Source: Tragulus kanchil (taxonomy: Eukaryota; Chordata; Mammalia; Artiodactyla; Tragulidae). Taken from it: 64,000 nucleotides of DNA. Below are positions 34,836-48,007 of this stretch, piece after piece. The stretch covers positions 56,329,658 to 56,393,657 of the forward strand of contig JAIOJX010000006.1 of the NCBI GenBank assembly GCA_022376925.1. Direction: 5' to 3'. The notes beneath the pieces are model-generated. The model was not told the DNA's origin, searched no databases, and worked only from the letters and a program-made list of their open reading frames with translations. Position numbers and translations under genes: made by a program. The number at the start of each line of letters is the position of its first letter. Position 1 is the stretch's first letter.

Positions 34836-37800
34836 GTTTCTTCCTTTGTTTTCTTCTAGGGATTTTACTGTATCAGGTCTTATGTTTATTTATTTGTCCA
34901 TTTTTAGTGAACTGTTGTGAGTAGTATAAGATAGGGGCCCAATTTTATTTTCCTACATGTGGTAATTGAATTCTCCCAGTTTGTTTCCCAGTATTTGTTT
35001 TATCAAGGACACTATCTTTCCTCCATTAAATATTCTTAGCTTTCCTGTTAAATATTAGCTAACAGTTTATGCAGAAGTTTATGTTCTATTCTATTCCATA
35101 CCAAAATCTAGGAAAAAAAATATACAAGTCTAAAAGCTATTCTTCTCATTCCACAATAGATGGTGAATATTATAAGATGTTTTCATAAATAACATCTTCA
35201 AGTCCTCAAAAAATAATTCAAGTGTGATTTAAACTGACTTATTCCTGGTTCATTAGTCATAAATCAATTGACTATATTAAAGTTTAACATAATGAACTTA
35301 TTTTTGGCCTATCTATTCTATTCTATAGATCTAGGTATATATTTTTATGCTAATAACATACTGTTTTGATTATTTCAATTATGTAATATAGCTTAAAATC
35401 AGGCAATGTTTTGCCTTCTAGCTTTTTTCTTCCTTCTCAAAATAGCTTTGACTATTCAAGGTCTTTTGCGGTTCCATATAAATTTTAGAAGTTTGCTTTA
35501 TTTCTGTGAAAAGTGTCATTGGAAGTTTGATAGGAATTATATTGAATCTACAGACTGCTCTGTGACTATAGACATTTAATAATATTAATTCTTCCCATCT
35601 CTGTGCAAGAGATATTTTTCTATATGTGTATTCATTTTCTTTCATTAGTGTGTTGTGGTTTTCAGTGGTCTTTCACCTATGACCCAGATGATTCACAGAT
35701 ATTAATTCCTGAGATGCTATTCAAAGAAAATATGTTGCAAAGAGATTTCTACTTATGAATGCAGCATGGTCAATGATGTCTGGAAAAATTCAAACAAACG
35801 GTTCATTCAGATACTCTACCTACTTTGCAAATGAATAGTTTGCTTGCTATTGAGTTATATGGGTTCTCATATTTTGGACATTAGCCCGTTATTAAATATA
35901 TGGTTTGCAAATGTTTTCTCCGACTAGACAGATTGCTTTTAGATATTATTGATTGTTTCTTTTGTTGTGTAAGTTTTAGCTTGATTAGGCCCACTTGATT
36001 TTAGCTTTTGTTTCATATTCAAAACAGTTATTCCCAAGATGAATGCCAAGGAGTTTCTTCCTTTGTTTTCTTCTAGGGATTTTACTGTATCAGGTCTTAT
36101 GTTTATTTATTTTTTCCATTTTTAGTGAACTGTTGTGAGTAGTATAAGATAGGGGCCCAATTTTATTTTCCTACATGTGGTAATTGAATTCTCCCAGTTT
36201 GTTTCCCAGTATTTGTTTTATCAAGGACACTATCTTTCCTCCATTAAATATTCTTAGCTTTCCTGTTAAATATTAGCTAACAGTTTATGCAGAAGTTTAT
36301 GTTCTATTCTATTCCATACCAAAATCTAGGAAAAAAAATATACAAGTCTAAAAGCTATTCTTCTCATTCCACAATAGATGGTGAATATTATAAGATGTTT
36401 TCATAAATAACATCTTCAAGTCCTCAAAAAATAATTCAAGTGTGATTTAAACTGACTTATTCCTGGTTCATTAGTCATAAATCAATTGACTATATTAAAG
36501 TTTAACATAATGAACTTATTTTTGGCCTATCTATTCTATTCTATAGATCTAGGTATATATTTTTATGCTAATAACATACTGTTTTGATTATTTCAATTAT
36601 GTAATATAGCTTAAAATCAGGCAATGTTTTGCCTTCTAGCTTTTTTCTTCCTTCTCAAAATAGCTTTGACTATTCAAGGTCTTTTGCGGTTCCATATAAA
36701 TTTTAGAAGTTTGCTTTATTTCTGTGAAAAGTGTCATTGGAAGTTTGATAGGAATTATATTGAATCTACAGACTGCTCTGTGACTATAGACATTTAATAA
36801 TATTAATTCTTCCCATCTCTGTGCAAGAGATATTTTTCTATATGTGTATTCATTTTCTTTCATTAGTGTGTTGTGGTTTTCAGTGGTCTTTCACCTCCTT
36901 GGTTAAATTTACTCTACATATTTTATTCTTTTGGATGCAATTATAAATAGTTCTCTTAATTTCTCTTTCTCATAGCCTACTATTATTTTATAGAGACATA
37001 AGTAATTTTTGTACATATTGATTTTGCATCTGACACTTTGATGAATTGATTTAATGCTAACAGTTTTATGTTAGAGTCTTTATGGTTTTCTTTATATAAT
37101 ATATATCATTTTCAAACAGTGACAGTTTTCTTATGTCTTCTTTTCTGACTTGGATGCATTCTTTTTCTGTTTCTTGTGTAATTATTTGGATTCACAATAA
37201 CTCTTACAATCATCAATATCCACAAATCTGTAGTTATATCTACCTTTACCTTCCTTATATTGGTTATTTGGACTTCATTTTTTCTAATGACATGATTAAT
37301 CTAATACATCACTATAAAAAATTTGGCATTTTTGTTCTCTATTGTGTGAAGATCATTGGTTATCTGCTATTAATTTTACCATTTTTAATTCTACAGCCAT
37401 GAGTTTTATATCACTATCTTTTTCTATTGACAAATGAAAATTAAGGAAAATGTTATTAATTTTAGTTTTTCTCTTTTCTAGTCTTACTAGCACAAATTTC
37501 CTTTCAAGAACTGATATACCTATAATACATTTTGTATGTATGACTCAGTTGTTTTCTAACTTATACCTGAATTTTTCATTTGATTGAGGGTTTTTTTATG
37601 GTATATTAATTAATTTCCAATTATATTGGTGTTTTCTAATTGTATTTTTTATTGATTTTTAGTTTTATTGTATTACATTTAGAGAAGATAGTTTGTGTAA
37701 TCAAAAACTATTAAAATAAATTGAGATGTTTTATTTCACAGTATTTGCCTAATTTAAAAAATATACTGATTCTTGATTAATGCTCTAAGTTTCCATTTCC
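33560..37800 (-). mobile_element. Old L1, antisense, inflated by D11 and D12
   Basis: The plus strand reads as the complement of L1 ORF2: 'ggacattagcccgttattaa', 'gcaaatgttttctccgact', 'ataggggcccaattttattt', 'tgtcattggaagtttgata'. A minus-strand frame at 35,418-35,645 has the L1 ORF2 block 'IPIKLPMTLFTEI'. After removing D11/D12 the element is about 2 kb. The boundary near 37,800 is soft because the sequence becomes AT-rich and diverged. Confidence 0.75.
34461..36896 (+). repeat. Tandem duplication D12 (period 1218)
   Basis: Copy 1 is 34,461-35,678 and copy 2 is 35,679-36,896. Differences include ccagatgtattc versus ccagatgattc and tatttgtccatt versus tattttttccatt. The whole unit lies in antisense L1 and flanking DNA. 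Confidence 0.95.
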
Positions 37801-38803
37801 CAGAAAACAGTTCAAAGTGTTATTTTATTTTAAAAACCTGACATCCACATTTCCTCATAATTGAGAAGAATTACATGACTCCATTTTCTAGCAGGAAACG
37901 ACACTATTATTTTTATTATTCTTTCTGTAGCTGAATTACATTGTATTTGAAAGAGAAGTGGATGAAAATAATAACAAAGAGAGACATGGAGCAACTGCTG
38001 CATTCAGCCTCCTATGTTTTCATCAGATCATATCACAGACATGCATAGAAAATCTATTATATTAACTCAGAATTCACTAATTGTGAATAGATACATAAGA
38101 AAAAAAAATACCAGTTTCTACTAATCAGAGCCATTTAGCAGACGGCAGAAATCCTAACACCACAAGGGACAAATGCATTAGTTTCAGACAGAAATTCTTT
38201 ATGAGTAGATGACTGCAATGATTGATAAGAGTTGTAACTAGTTTCTCACTGAGAAGGAATCTGGGTCAGCAATCAGAACCCAATATTTATACTTAATTGT
38301 TTTTCAAATTTTGAGAGTAGACAATAAAGTACATGTGGTCCTCATTGCTATGTATACATTGAGACTGTCTTAGGACTAGTTCTCCAAAAGCAGAGCCTTA
38401 GCCAGCAATTTGTATGCAAATGATTTAGTGGGAAATGATCTTAGACAAAAACTGTAAGGATGAGAGAAGCAGGACCTGCATGAGAAGTCAGATGAAGATG
38501 TGGGCTCTGCTGAAGTGTAGCTTCAGTTTGATCCCATAGAGAGCGCTGGAGTCTGAATGGCGCCACAGAGTTGCCCTATCATGTGACAACACAGGGTGTT
38601 TTTGCCATTGTTGTTTCTAAATCATTGTTTCATTCAGTTGTTTGCTATGGTGCACTGTAGGAAACTACCCTAGTCACTCAGGTCCTTTTCAGTGAAGCAC
38701 ATTCTCAGAAGACTCTCTGTGTGAACATTAGCACATAGCTCTCAGAGAAACCTGGAGATATGCTCATTGTCCTAGTAAGAGAGATCCAGGAAAGGCACAA
38801 CAC
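37800..38803. other. Intergenic, possible old repeat
   Basis: No gene. 'ccaaaagcagagccttagcc' and 'gtatgcaaatgatttagtg' at 38,384-38,435 recall an old mammal-wide repeat I cannot name. Confidence 0.4.
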
Positions 38804-41040
38804 TTTCTAGCTAATATTTTAGAAAGCTTTATCTACAACTACTGAAACTACTCTACTACATCTGTTAACATTTAAAGTTTGGAATTCAGGGGAGACCATG
38901 CAAAGTTACTGCCTCTTCTTACAGAAGTCCTTCATGAAGACTCCCTTGTTTTTCAACATTATGCAAACAAAAGGATACTTATTCTGTATTTCAAAGAATG
39001 GACAAGAGTTTGGGTGGATCATCTCAGGAAAAGAGATTTTCAGACAGACTACATGTTGAGGACAAGTTCAGAATTTAATCAGCCAACTATCTTTAGTACA
39101 TATCCAAACAAAATAAATGCTAAATAGAACAAGTGGTGTATTAAATAGGGGTTGATAAATGCACTGAAGTATAAGGATGGAGGGCTTTCAGAGAACATGT
39201 ATTTTTTTTTTCCCCTATAACCTCTGAACTAATCTCAGTCAAAATTCTACAATGACTAAGCTTAGGATGCAAGTTGGAGCATACAGAATTTTGAAACATG
39301 TCTCTGTTCTGTCTAGTATAGAAATTTAGCATAAACACACACACAAAAAACAAACAAACAGAACATTGAAACAATATCAACAAGAAAAGCCCAATCTCCT
39401 GTCAGTAAAATGATGTGACTCTAGAAGAAATGACTAACACACATACAGAGGTTTGAGGAGAATTCCAAGGGAAATTACATTTGAATTATCTTTCTGAGAA
39501 TGTTGTTTTTAGTAGTCAGAAAAGGGCTAGCAGACACTATAACTTAGAGAAAGCAGTACATACTAAATAGAAGAGTCTTGAAGGATATGCTATTTTTTGG
39601 GAACAGTGGGATGGTTGGAGGAGGACATAAAATTAGGATACTTGCGCTGAAGGAAGAGTTAATATCAACTAGCCAAGAAAACAGATTTCTGGACTCTCCC
39701 TGCCTCACTGTGTATATATTTTACATGTGTATCATCAACTGTGTCACTTCTGGCAAATTAAGTAACTCTGGACGGGAGGCTATAGTTTCCTCACTGAAAA
39801 CATAGTCATAGTAATATCATTTATCTCTTAGAATAGCCATGATTATATATGGGGTGGTATAACTGAAGCGTGCAATGAGATTTAGAATTTGTTAGGTTTA
39901 CCTAGATGTAAAATACAAAACTGAGAGGAATATAATTTCTAGCTAATATTTTAGAAAGCTTTATCTACAACTACTGAAACTACTCTACTACATCTGTTAA
40001 CATTTAAAGTTTGGAATTCAGGGGAGACCATGCAAAGTTACTGCCTCTTCTTACAGAAGTCCTTCATGAAGACTCCCTTGTTTTTCAACATTATGCAAAC
40101 AAAAGGATACTTATTCTGTATTTCAAAGAATGGACAAGAGTTTGGGTGGATCATCTCAGGAAAAGAGATTTTCAGACAGACTACATGTTGAGGACAAGTT
40201 CAGAATTTAATCAGCCAACTATCTTTAGTACATATCCAAACAAAATAAATGCTAAATAGAACAAGTGGTGTATTAAATAGGGGTTGATAAATGCACTGAA
40301 GTATAAGGATGGAGGGCTTTCAGAGAACATGTATTTTTTTTTTCCCCTATAACCTCTGAACTAATCTCAGTCAAAATTCTACAATGACTAAGCTTAGGAT
40401 GCAAGTTGGAGCATACAGAATTTTGAAACATGTCTCTGTTCTGTCTAGTATAGAAATTTAGCATAAACACACACACAAAAAACAAACAAACAGAACATTG
40501 AAACAATATCAACAAGAAAAGCCCAATCTCCTGTCAGTAAAATGATGTGACTCTAGAAGAAATGACTAACACACATACAGAGGTTTGAGGAGAATTCCAA
40601 GGGAAATTACATTTGAATTATCTTTCTGAGAATGTTGTTTTTAGTAGTCAGAAAAGGGCTAGCAGACACTATAACTTAGAGAAAGCAGTACATACTAAAT
40701 AGAAGAGTCTTGAAGGATATGCTATTTTTTGGGAACAGTGGGATGGTTGGAGGAGGACATAAAATTAGGATACTTGCGCTGAAGGAAGAGTTAATATCAA
40801 CTAGCCAAGAAAACAGATTTCTGGACTCTCCCTGCCTCACTGTGTATATATTTTACATGTGTATCATCAACTGTGTCACTTCTGGCAAATTAAGTAACTC
40901 TGGACGGGAGGCTATAGTTTCCTCACTGAAAACATAGTCATAGTAATATCATTTATCTCTTAGAATAGCCATGATTATATATGGGGTGGTATAACTGAAG
41001 CGTGCAATGAGATTTAGAATTTGTTAGGTTTACCTAGATT
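38804..41040 (+). repeat. Tandem duplication D13 (period 1132)
   Basis: Copy 1 is 38,804-39,910 and copy 2 is 39,936-41,040. I see no difference between copies in the body. The 25-base filler at 39,911-39,935 looks like a corrupted version of the bases after copy 2. The three open frames in each copy (for example 38,879-39,127) have no recognised domain and I do not call them genes. Confidence 0.95.
39715..39900 (-). repeat. MIR-like SINE fragment
   Basis: 'gtgtcacttctggcaaatt', 'agtttcctcactgaaaaca' and 'atttatctcttagaatagc' resemble the MIR core. It is present three times (also near 40,848 and 42,007) because D13 and D14 overlap. Orientation is uncertain. Confidence 0.5.
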
Positions 41041-43146
41041 GTACACAAGAGGTATCTAAAAATCTGAAATATGTAGAGTCAATGCAGACTGAACATAGAA
41101 AAGCTAGTAAAAGGTGATAAACCAGGAGAGAGAAGGAGAAGAAGCCATGGAAAAAATTCACCTAAGTGATGGAGTTGAAAGCAGGAGAAATTCTTTAGTT
41201 AAGATCCTGGAATCTAGGAAATTCAGACAAGAGAGGATGAGAAATCAAAGTAATTGTCTAATAGAAATAAAATAGAGGAGGGAAGACAGGCAAAGGCGAA
41301 ACCATGTGAAAAGGCACAAGAGCATGATGGATCTTGATGTGTTTAGAAAAGTAGAGGACACTGATGTCTGGTCTGAGTGTAGGGTAGGCAGATGGATGTG
41401 ATGGAAACTAAGCCTGGAATAGTGTCTAGAGATCCATTTTTGATGAGCATCAAATATCATGCTAGGGAGTTCAGATTTCCTCCTATAATCAGTGTATACC
41501 TATTCATTATTTTAGACACCATTAACATAAACTCTGTTTAGGAATACAATATATAGTCACAATGCACTTAATAAAAATGCAACAGACTTGTGAGTAATGG
41601 GAAACTACAGAGGCATCATATTCATCCTATTGGAGAGTTCCAGGACAATAGCAGAGAGAATAAAAACAAACAGCAAAAAAGGTGATGGTAAAAGGACATC
41701 TGAAATTTTGGAAGTCAATTTATGCGCAGAAAGGTGAGGAAGAAATCAAAATTGGGGTCTGATGGTAGCTCTCTGGTGTCTACAGCTAGTTCAGTCAAGA
41801 AGCATTGGAGGGGACTCTGATGTATGGGGGAAATATGACCTATTCTGTTTTGAAAAATCTTGCAATTAATTGTTGGAGGGCATTTTTTCCTGGAAATGTA
41901 TCAAAGGAAATTGGAACTTCATTTATGGTAGAAGACAGCGTGAGAAAGTCATACAAGGTAAGTGATAGCTAAACAGTAAGAATGAAATTTCTGGAGTCAT
42001 GTGTATATATTTTACATGTGTATCATCAACTGTGTCACTTCTGGCAAATTAAGTAACTCTGGACGGGAGGCTATAGTTTCCTCACTGAAAACATAGTCAT
42101 AGTAATATCATTTATCTCTTAGAATAGCCATGATTATATATGGGGTGGTATAACTGAAGCGTGCAATGAGATTTAGAATTTGTTAGGTTTACCTAGATTG
42201 TACACAAGAGGTATCTAAAAATCTGAAATATGTAGAGTCAATGCAGACTGAACATAGAAAAGCTAGTAAAAGGTGATAAACCAGGAGAGAGAAGGAGAAG
42301 AAGCCATGGAAAAAATTCACCTAAGTGATGGAGTTGAAAGCAGGAGAAATTCTTTAGTTAAGATCCTGGAATCTAGGAAATTCAGACAAGAGAGGATGAG
42401 AAATCAAAGTAATTGTCTAATAGAAATAAAATAGAGGAGGGAAGACAGGCAAAGGCGAAACCATGTGAAAAGGCACAAGAGCATGATGGATCTTGATGTG
42501 TTTAGAAAAGTAGAGGACACTGATGTCTGGTCTGAGTGTAGGGTAGGCAGATGGATGTGATGGAAACTAAGCCTGGAATAGTGTCTAGAGATCCATTTTT
42601 GATGAGCATCAAATATCATGCTAGGGAGTTCAGATTTCCTCCTATAATCAGTGTATACCTATTCATTATTTTAGACACCATTAACATAAACTCTGTTTAG
42701 GAATACAATATATAGTCACAATGCACTTAATAAAAATGCAACAGACTTGTGAGTAATGGGAAACTACAGAGGCATCATATTCATCCTATTGGAGAGTTCC
42801 AGGACAATAGCAGAGAGAATAAAAACAAACAGCAAAAAAGGTGATGGTAAAAGGACATCTGAAATTTTGGAAGTCAATTTATGCGCAGAAAGGTGAGGAA
42901 GAAATCAAAATTGGGGTCTGATGGTAGCTCTCTGGTGTCTACAGCTAGTTCAGTCAAGAAGCATTGGAGGGGACTCTGATGTATGGGGGAAATATGACCT
43001 ATTCTGTTTTGAAAAATCTTGCAATTAATTGTTGGAGGGCATTTTTTCCTGGAAATGTATCAAAGGAAATTGGAACTTCATTTATGGTAGAAGACAGCGT
43101 TAGAAAGTCATACAAGGTAAGTGATAGCTAAACAGTAAGAATGAAA
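40842..43146 (+). repeat. Tandem duplication D14 (period 1159)
   Basis: Copy 1 is 40,842-41,987 and copy 2 is 42,001-43,146. One visible change is cagcgtgagaaag versus cagcgttagaaag. The filler 41,988-42,000 looks like a misread of the A run and following bases after copy 2. The unit includes an old diverged repeat (41,100-41,460, again 42,259-42,619) and no gene. Confidence 0.95.
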
Positions 43147-43155
43147 AAAAAAATT

Positions 43156-44432
43156 TCCTTCAGGGATAAATAGACAAATACCTTCAGTGGAGAGTGGAGT
43201 GGTCTTAAGACAAGCCATATGGGTCTGAGTTGAAGGTTGCTTTGTTAGTTGAGTTTCCTGCCTTAGGGTCTTTGAATTGGCTATGAACCATGTAGATAAT
43301 GTTCTCCCCCATAATCTTTACCTGTTGCTTATTGCTATCCTTTTCTCCATTTAACCATGTCACCTCCTTAGAGAGGACTTCCCTGACTCAGAACAAACCA
43401 CAAACTGAAGTAGTCATTACCTCTCACCTCACAGTGATTCTATGCATCTGCTTACACTTTATGTTTCCCATATGTAAAACTCCTCGTCCATCGTATGCAT
43501 CTGTTCAATATGTATTGAATAAATTCCTGACTTCTATGGTCACTTAACCACTCTAAAACTCACTTTATGTTTATAAAATTAAAATGGAAATTCTGAGCTC
43601 ACAGATTTGTGAGGACTATGTGAGGCAGCTCCGTCTAACTCTAGAATATTGTCTGACACACTGTGGGTATTAGGTGGGTGTTGGTCACCTGGTCCAACTC
43701 CTATTGTTTCCTTGCCCATAGCTACAATGTAAAAACAAAATGGTGACTGTTCAAATAGTAATATATGTGTTAGTCCTACAGAATAATTTTCAGCTAGTGT
43801 TACTCTACTTCTCTTGCACACTCCATTTTCCATCACTGAATCTTCACTATTTTTTACTCCTTTTCCCCTTTGACAATGACTGAAGTTAAAATCAAAATGC
43901 TATGGAATGTTTTCATATCACATTTCTGCCCTCACCTCTTATGACATCAAATGGTTAATAAAAACAGAAATAGAATATTATTTACAAAATTAATATGAAT
44001 AATTTGAGTTTATTCCATTCAAGTCTTCAGGCAAAGCAAACCACTTTGCTAGAAAATGTCCTGAAGGTTTTGATTAAAAAGCCAAAATTTGATTAGAACA
44101 TTATGACCAGAGTGTGCCACTCTGAGTCAGTGCCTTCAAAAATATTTTGACACCAAGCTAATCCACTAATATTAAATTAGACATCTGGAAAAAACTTTCA
44201 GTTATAAATTAATAAACACTGAAGATTATTGATATATATCAAGAACTAATGATATCTTAAATCTCAAGTTTTAATTATCACCATGGATGTAAATTCAGTA
44301 GAAGTTATAACATGTTAAACTCATTCAGGTTATTGTCACAATTGTTGTTTTCAGAGTCACCACATCTTGAAACTGATGAAGAGAGTGTTTCATTGAAGTA
44401 AAAGTCAAAGTTCTTTTGGAAACTTTTCACTG
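43156..44432. other. Intergenic with L2 and MIR traces
   Basis: 'tcacctccttagagaggact' and 'tccctgactcagaacaaac' (about 43,362-43,400) fit an L2 LINE 3' end. About 43,545-43,680 ('ttgtgaggactatgtgagg', 'ttgtctgacacactgtggg') fits MIR. The remainder to 44,432 is AT-rich without a recognised feature. Confidence 0.5.
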
Positions 44433-44937
44433 ATCACCCGAATTTTTAAAAGAAGATACATTTTAAGTGATTTAATGATTGAATTATTTTATTCATTCAG
44501 TCAATAGTGCATGAAGCTTTCCTGAGTACCAGGTTACCATTGTATCTGAAAAGCATTTGAAAAGTGTAGCATTACAAAATCCTGTGTGTGTGAACAAAGT
44601 AATTGTATTAGTATTTCCCTCTTACAGGGAGATTCAGATTGGAAGAGGGGCAAAAATGCTTTTGAGAGTATAACTGAAGAAGATATTTGGGCTCACTCTA
44701 TGCCATTTATACAGATTCCCACACTAGAATCGTTCTTACTACACTGATTTCTGACTTCAGACAACTGCATTTAGAATCACATTCTTAGGCTCTCCCAGGA
44801 AGATGTGCCCTAAAACTCAAGTCCCCTTGATGAAAACCTAGGTGACATTGGTACATAAAGATAGTTTGTGCTCATCTCAGAATCTTCATTTCAATAACCC
44901 TTCACATTTGAAGAGAGTTACTGTATGCCTCAAGAGA

Positions 44938-45154
44938 ATGGGCAATTATGCCACAGTAATGAGCACAATCTTTCTCTGGGGATTTTCCAGTTTCCTAGAC
45001 CTTCAAGATTGCCTCTTTGTGATATTTTTCTTCTCCCATGTCATCATCTGAGTGGTAAATGCATCCATAATGGTGGTTGTCAAGCTCAGTCACAATCTTC
45101 ACATCCCCATGTACTTTTCCTCTGTGATCTCTCATTTCCAGAAGCCTGTACCAC
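44938..45154 (+). pseudogene. Family-10-like OR pseudogene, 5' part, first copy
   Basis: The N-terminal part of an odorant receptor from ATG 44,938, reading 'IFLWGFSSF' (extracellular end), TM1 and then 'LSHNLHIPMYF' before TM2. Lesions are a TGA at 45,049-45,051 and a 1-base loss near 45,116, after which the frame reads 'LSFPEACTT'. The gene is then cut by L1 sequence at about 45,155 and continues at 48,008. The word pattern 'GFSSF...SFPEACTT' fits OR family 10 better than family 5, but the subfamily is not certain. Confidence 0.75.
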
Positions 45155-45635
45155 GTACATATACACAATGTAATATTTATTCAGCTACAAAAATGAACAC
45201 ATTTGAGTCCTTTCTAATGAGGTAGATGAACCTAGAGTCTATGATACAGGTTAAAGTAAGTCTGAAAAGACAGATATCATATATTAATGCATATATTTGG
45301 CTTCTAGAAAGATAGTATGGATAACCCTATATGCAGAACAGCAAAGGAGATACAAGAATAGACTTTTGGATGCAGTGAGGGAAAGAGCGAGTGGGATGAT
45401 TTGATTGAATAACATTGAAGCATATATATTGTCATATATAAAATAGCCAGTGTAGTTTGATGCATGATGCAGGAACCCAAAGTTAGTGCTCTCTGACAGC
45501 CTACAGGGGAGGGAGGCAGGAGAAGGTATCAAGAGGGAGGGGACACATGTATACCTATGGCCAATGCATGCTGATGTATAACAAAAACCACAATATTGCA
45601 ATTACCCTTCAATTTAAAAATGTTTAAAAAGAGAC
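45155..45635 (+). mobile_element. L1 3' end inserted in OR pseudogene (first copy)
   Basis: 5'-truncated L1: 'gtacatatacacaatgtaa', 'tttctaatgaggtagatga', 'gttaatgcat'-like 3' UTR start and 'tacctatggccaatgcatg' near the end, with an A-rich tail. It follows the OR codons for 'EACTT'. The same element recurs at about 46,372-46,853 through D15. Confidence 0.75.
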
Positions 45636-46154
45636 CTGAGAAAAGAAAAATCACCCGAATTTTTAAAAGAAGATACATTTTAAGTGATTTAATGATTGAA
45701 TTATTTTATTCATTCAGTCAATAGTGCATGAAGCTTTCCTGAGTACCAGGTTACCATTGTATCTGAAAAGCATTTGAAAAGTGTAGCATTACAAAATCCT
45801 GTGTGTGTGAACAAAGTAATTGTATTAGTATTTCCCTCTTACAGGGAGATTCAGATTGGAAGAGGGGCAAAAATGCTTTTGAGAGTATAACTGAAGAAGA
45901 TATTTGGGCTCACTCTATGCCATTTATACAGATTCCCACACTAGAATCGTTCTTACTACACTGATTTCTGACTTCAGACAACTGCATTTAGAATCACATT
46001 CTTAGGCTCTCCCAGGAAGATGTGCCCTAAAACTCAAGTCCCCTTGATGAAAACCTAGGTGACATTGGTACATAAAGATAGTTTGTGCTCATCTCAGAAT
46101 CTTCATTTCAATAACCCTTCACATTTGAAGAGAGTTACTGTATGCCTCAAGAGA

Positions 46155-46371
46155 ATGGGCAATTATGCCACAGTAATGAGCACAATCTTTCTCTGGGGAT
46201 TTTCCAGTTTCCTAGACCTTCAAGATTGCCTCTTTGTGATATTTTTCTTCTCCCATGTCATCATCTGAGTGGTAAATGCATCCATAATGGTGGTTGTCAA
46301 GCTCAGTCACAATCTTCACATCCCCATGTACTTTTCCTCTGTGATCTCTCATTTCCAGAAGCCTGTACCAC
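46155..46371 (+). pseudogene. Duplicate of the family-10-like OR 5' part
   Basis: D15 copy of 44,938-45,154 with the same TGA and the same 1-base loss. It is not an independent gene. Confidence 0.8.
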
Positions 46372-46860
46372 GTACATATACACAATGTAATATTTATTCA
46401 GCTACAAAAATGAACACATTTGAGTCCTTTCTAATGAGGTAGATGAACCTAGAGTCTATGATACAGGTTAAAGTAAGTCTGAAAAGACAGATATCATATA
46501 TTAATGCATATATTTGGCTTCTAGAAAGATAGTATGGATAACCCTATATGCAGAACAGCAAAGGAGATACAAGAATAGACTTTTGGATGCAGTGAGGGAA
46601 AGAGCGAGTGGGATGATTTGATTGAATAACATTGAAGCATATATATTGTCATATATAAAATAGCCAGTGTAGTTTGATGCATGATGCAGGGAACCCAAAG
46701 TTAGTGCTCTCTGACAGCCTACAGGGGAGGGAGGCAGGAGAAGGTATCAAGAGGGAGGGGACACATGTATACCTATGGCCAATGCATGCTGATGTATAAC
46801 AAAAACCACAATATTGCAATTACCCTTCAATTTAAAAAATGTTTAAAAAGAGACCTGAGA

Positions 46861-47998
46861 AAAGAAAAATGAACATGTGGGACCTCATGAAACTTAAAAG
46901 CTTTTGTACAGCTAAAGAAATTACAAAAAAGCTCAACAGACATCCCACAGAGTAGGAGAAAATCATAGCAAATGAAACAACAGACAAAGAATTCATCTCC
47001 AAAATCTATAAGCAACTCAGACAACTCAGCACTGGAAAAACAAACAACCCAATCAAAAAATGGGAAAAAGATCTAAAGAGATGCCTCTCCAAAGAGGATA
47101 TGCAGATGGCCTAAAAGCACATGAAACGATGCTCAACCTTGCTTATTATTAGAGAAATGCAGATTAAAACTACAATGAGATATCACCTCACACCCGTCAG
47201 AATGGCCATCTTCAAAAAATCTGCAGACAATAAATGCTGGAGAGGGTGTGGAGAAAAGGGAACCCTCTTGCATTGCAGGTGGGAATGTCAATTGATACAA
47301 CCTCTATGGAAGACAGTCTGGAGATTCCTTAAACTAAAAATAGAAGCACCCTATGACCCAGCAATCCCACTATTAAGCTTATATTCTGATGAAATCAAAA
47401 CTGAAAGAAGCACCTGTACCCAAATGTTCATTGCAGCTCTCTCTACAATAGCCAGAACATGGAAGCAACCTAGATGTCCATCGACGAATGAATGGATCCA
47501 GAAGCTCTGGTACATATATACAATGGAATACTACTCAGCTGTTAAAAGAAATGCAGAAGACTCAGTCCTAATGAAGTGGCTGGCTCTAGAACCTATCACA
47601 AAAAGTGAAGTCAAAAATAGAAAGACAAATATAGCATACTAACACACATATATGGAATCTAGTAGGACAGTCTTGATAACACATGCAGGGAACTCATGGA
47701 AAAACAGACAGAGCATAGACATAGGGACATTGTGGGGAAGAAATAGGGAGGGGGAGGCATGGAGGGGGTAACATGGAAACCTATGCTATCATGTGTGGAA
47801 AAGATAGCTAGTGTCATAGTGCTAAGGGAATAGGAGTGCTTACAATGGCATGGGACAATGGTTCGGAGGGGTGGAATGGGGAGAACTGGGGGTGTGGGGA
47901 CCAGGGATATGCATATGACTGATCTGGGAACATGCATGTCTGTGAACAACAAAACTCTGTAAAACCTTTAAAATAAAGAATAAAATAATAAAAAAAAG
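46861..47998 (+). mobile_element. Second, younger-looking L1 3' end inserted at the same site
   Basis: 5'-truncated L1 starting in ORF2 ('gggacctcatgaaacttaaa') and ending in a 3' UTR ('ctgtgaacaacaaaactct') and A-rich tail. The flanks 'agacctgag' (46,851-46,859) and 'agaaacctgag' (47,997-48,007) look like a target duplication. An open stretch at 47,121-47,642 encodes the ORF2 C-terminus ('[16 protein letters not shown]', '[13 protein letters not shown]'), a broken product without the catalytic domains. Confidence 0.85.
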
Positions 47999-48007
47999 AA
48001 ACCTGAG

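Larger units (their letters stand above)
44433..46871 (+). repeat. Tandem duplication D15 (period 1217)
   Basis: Copy 1 is 44,433-45,649 and copy 2 is 45,650-46,871. Differences are homopolymer indels (gcaggaaccc versus gcagggaaccc; one A in an A run). The unit carries the 5' half of an OR pseudogene and an L1 3' end, so both appear twice. Confidence 0.95.

Noticed and set aside
32691..36896. Repeats with regular spacing as a CRISPR-like array
   Set aside because: Units exceed 1 kb, spacers are absent and the genome is a mammal's.
38879..39127. An 82-codon frame present twice (also 40,011)
   Set aside because: Its presence in both copies only reflects D13. No domain, splice context or start context supports coding.
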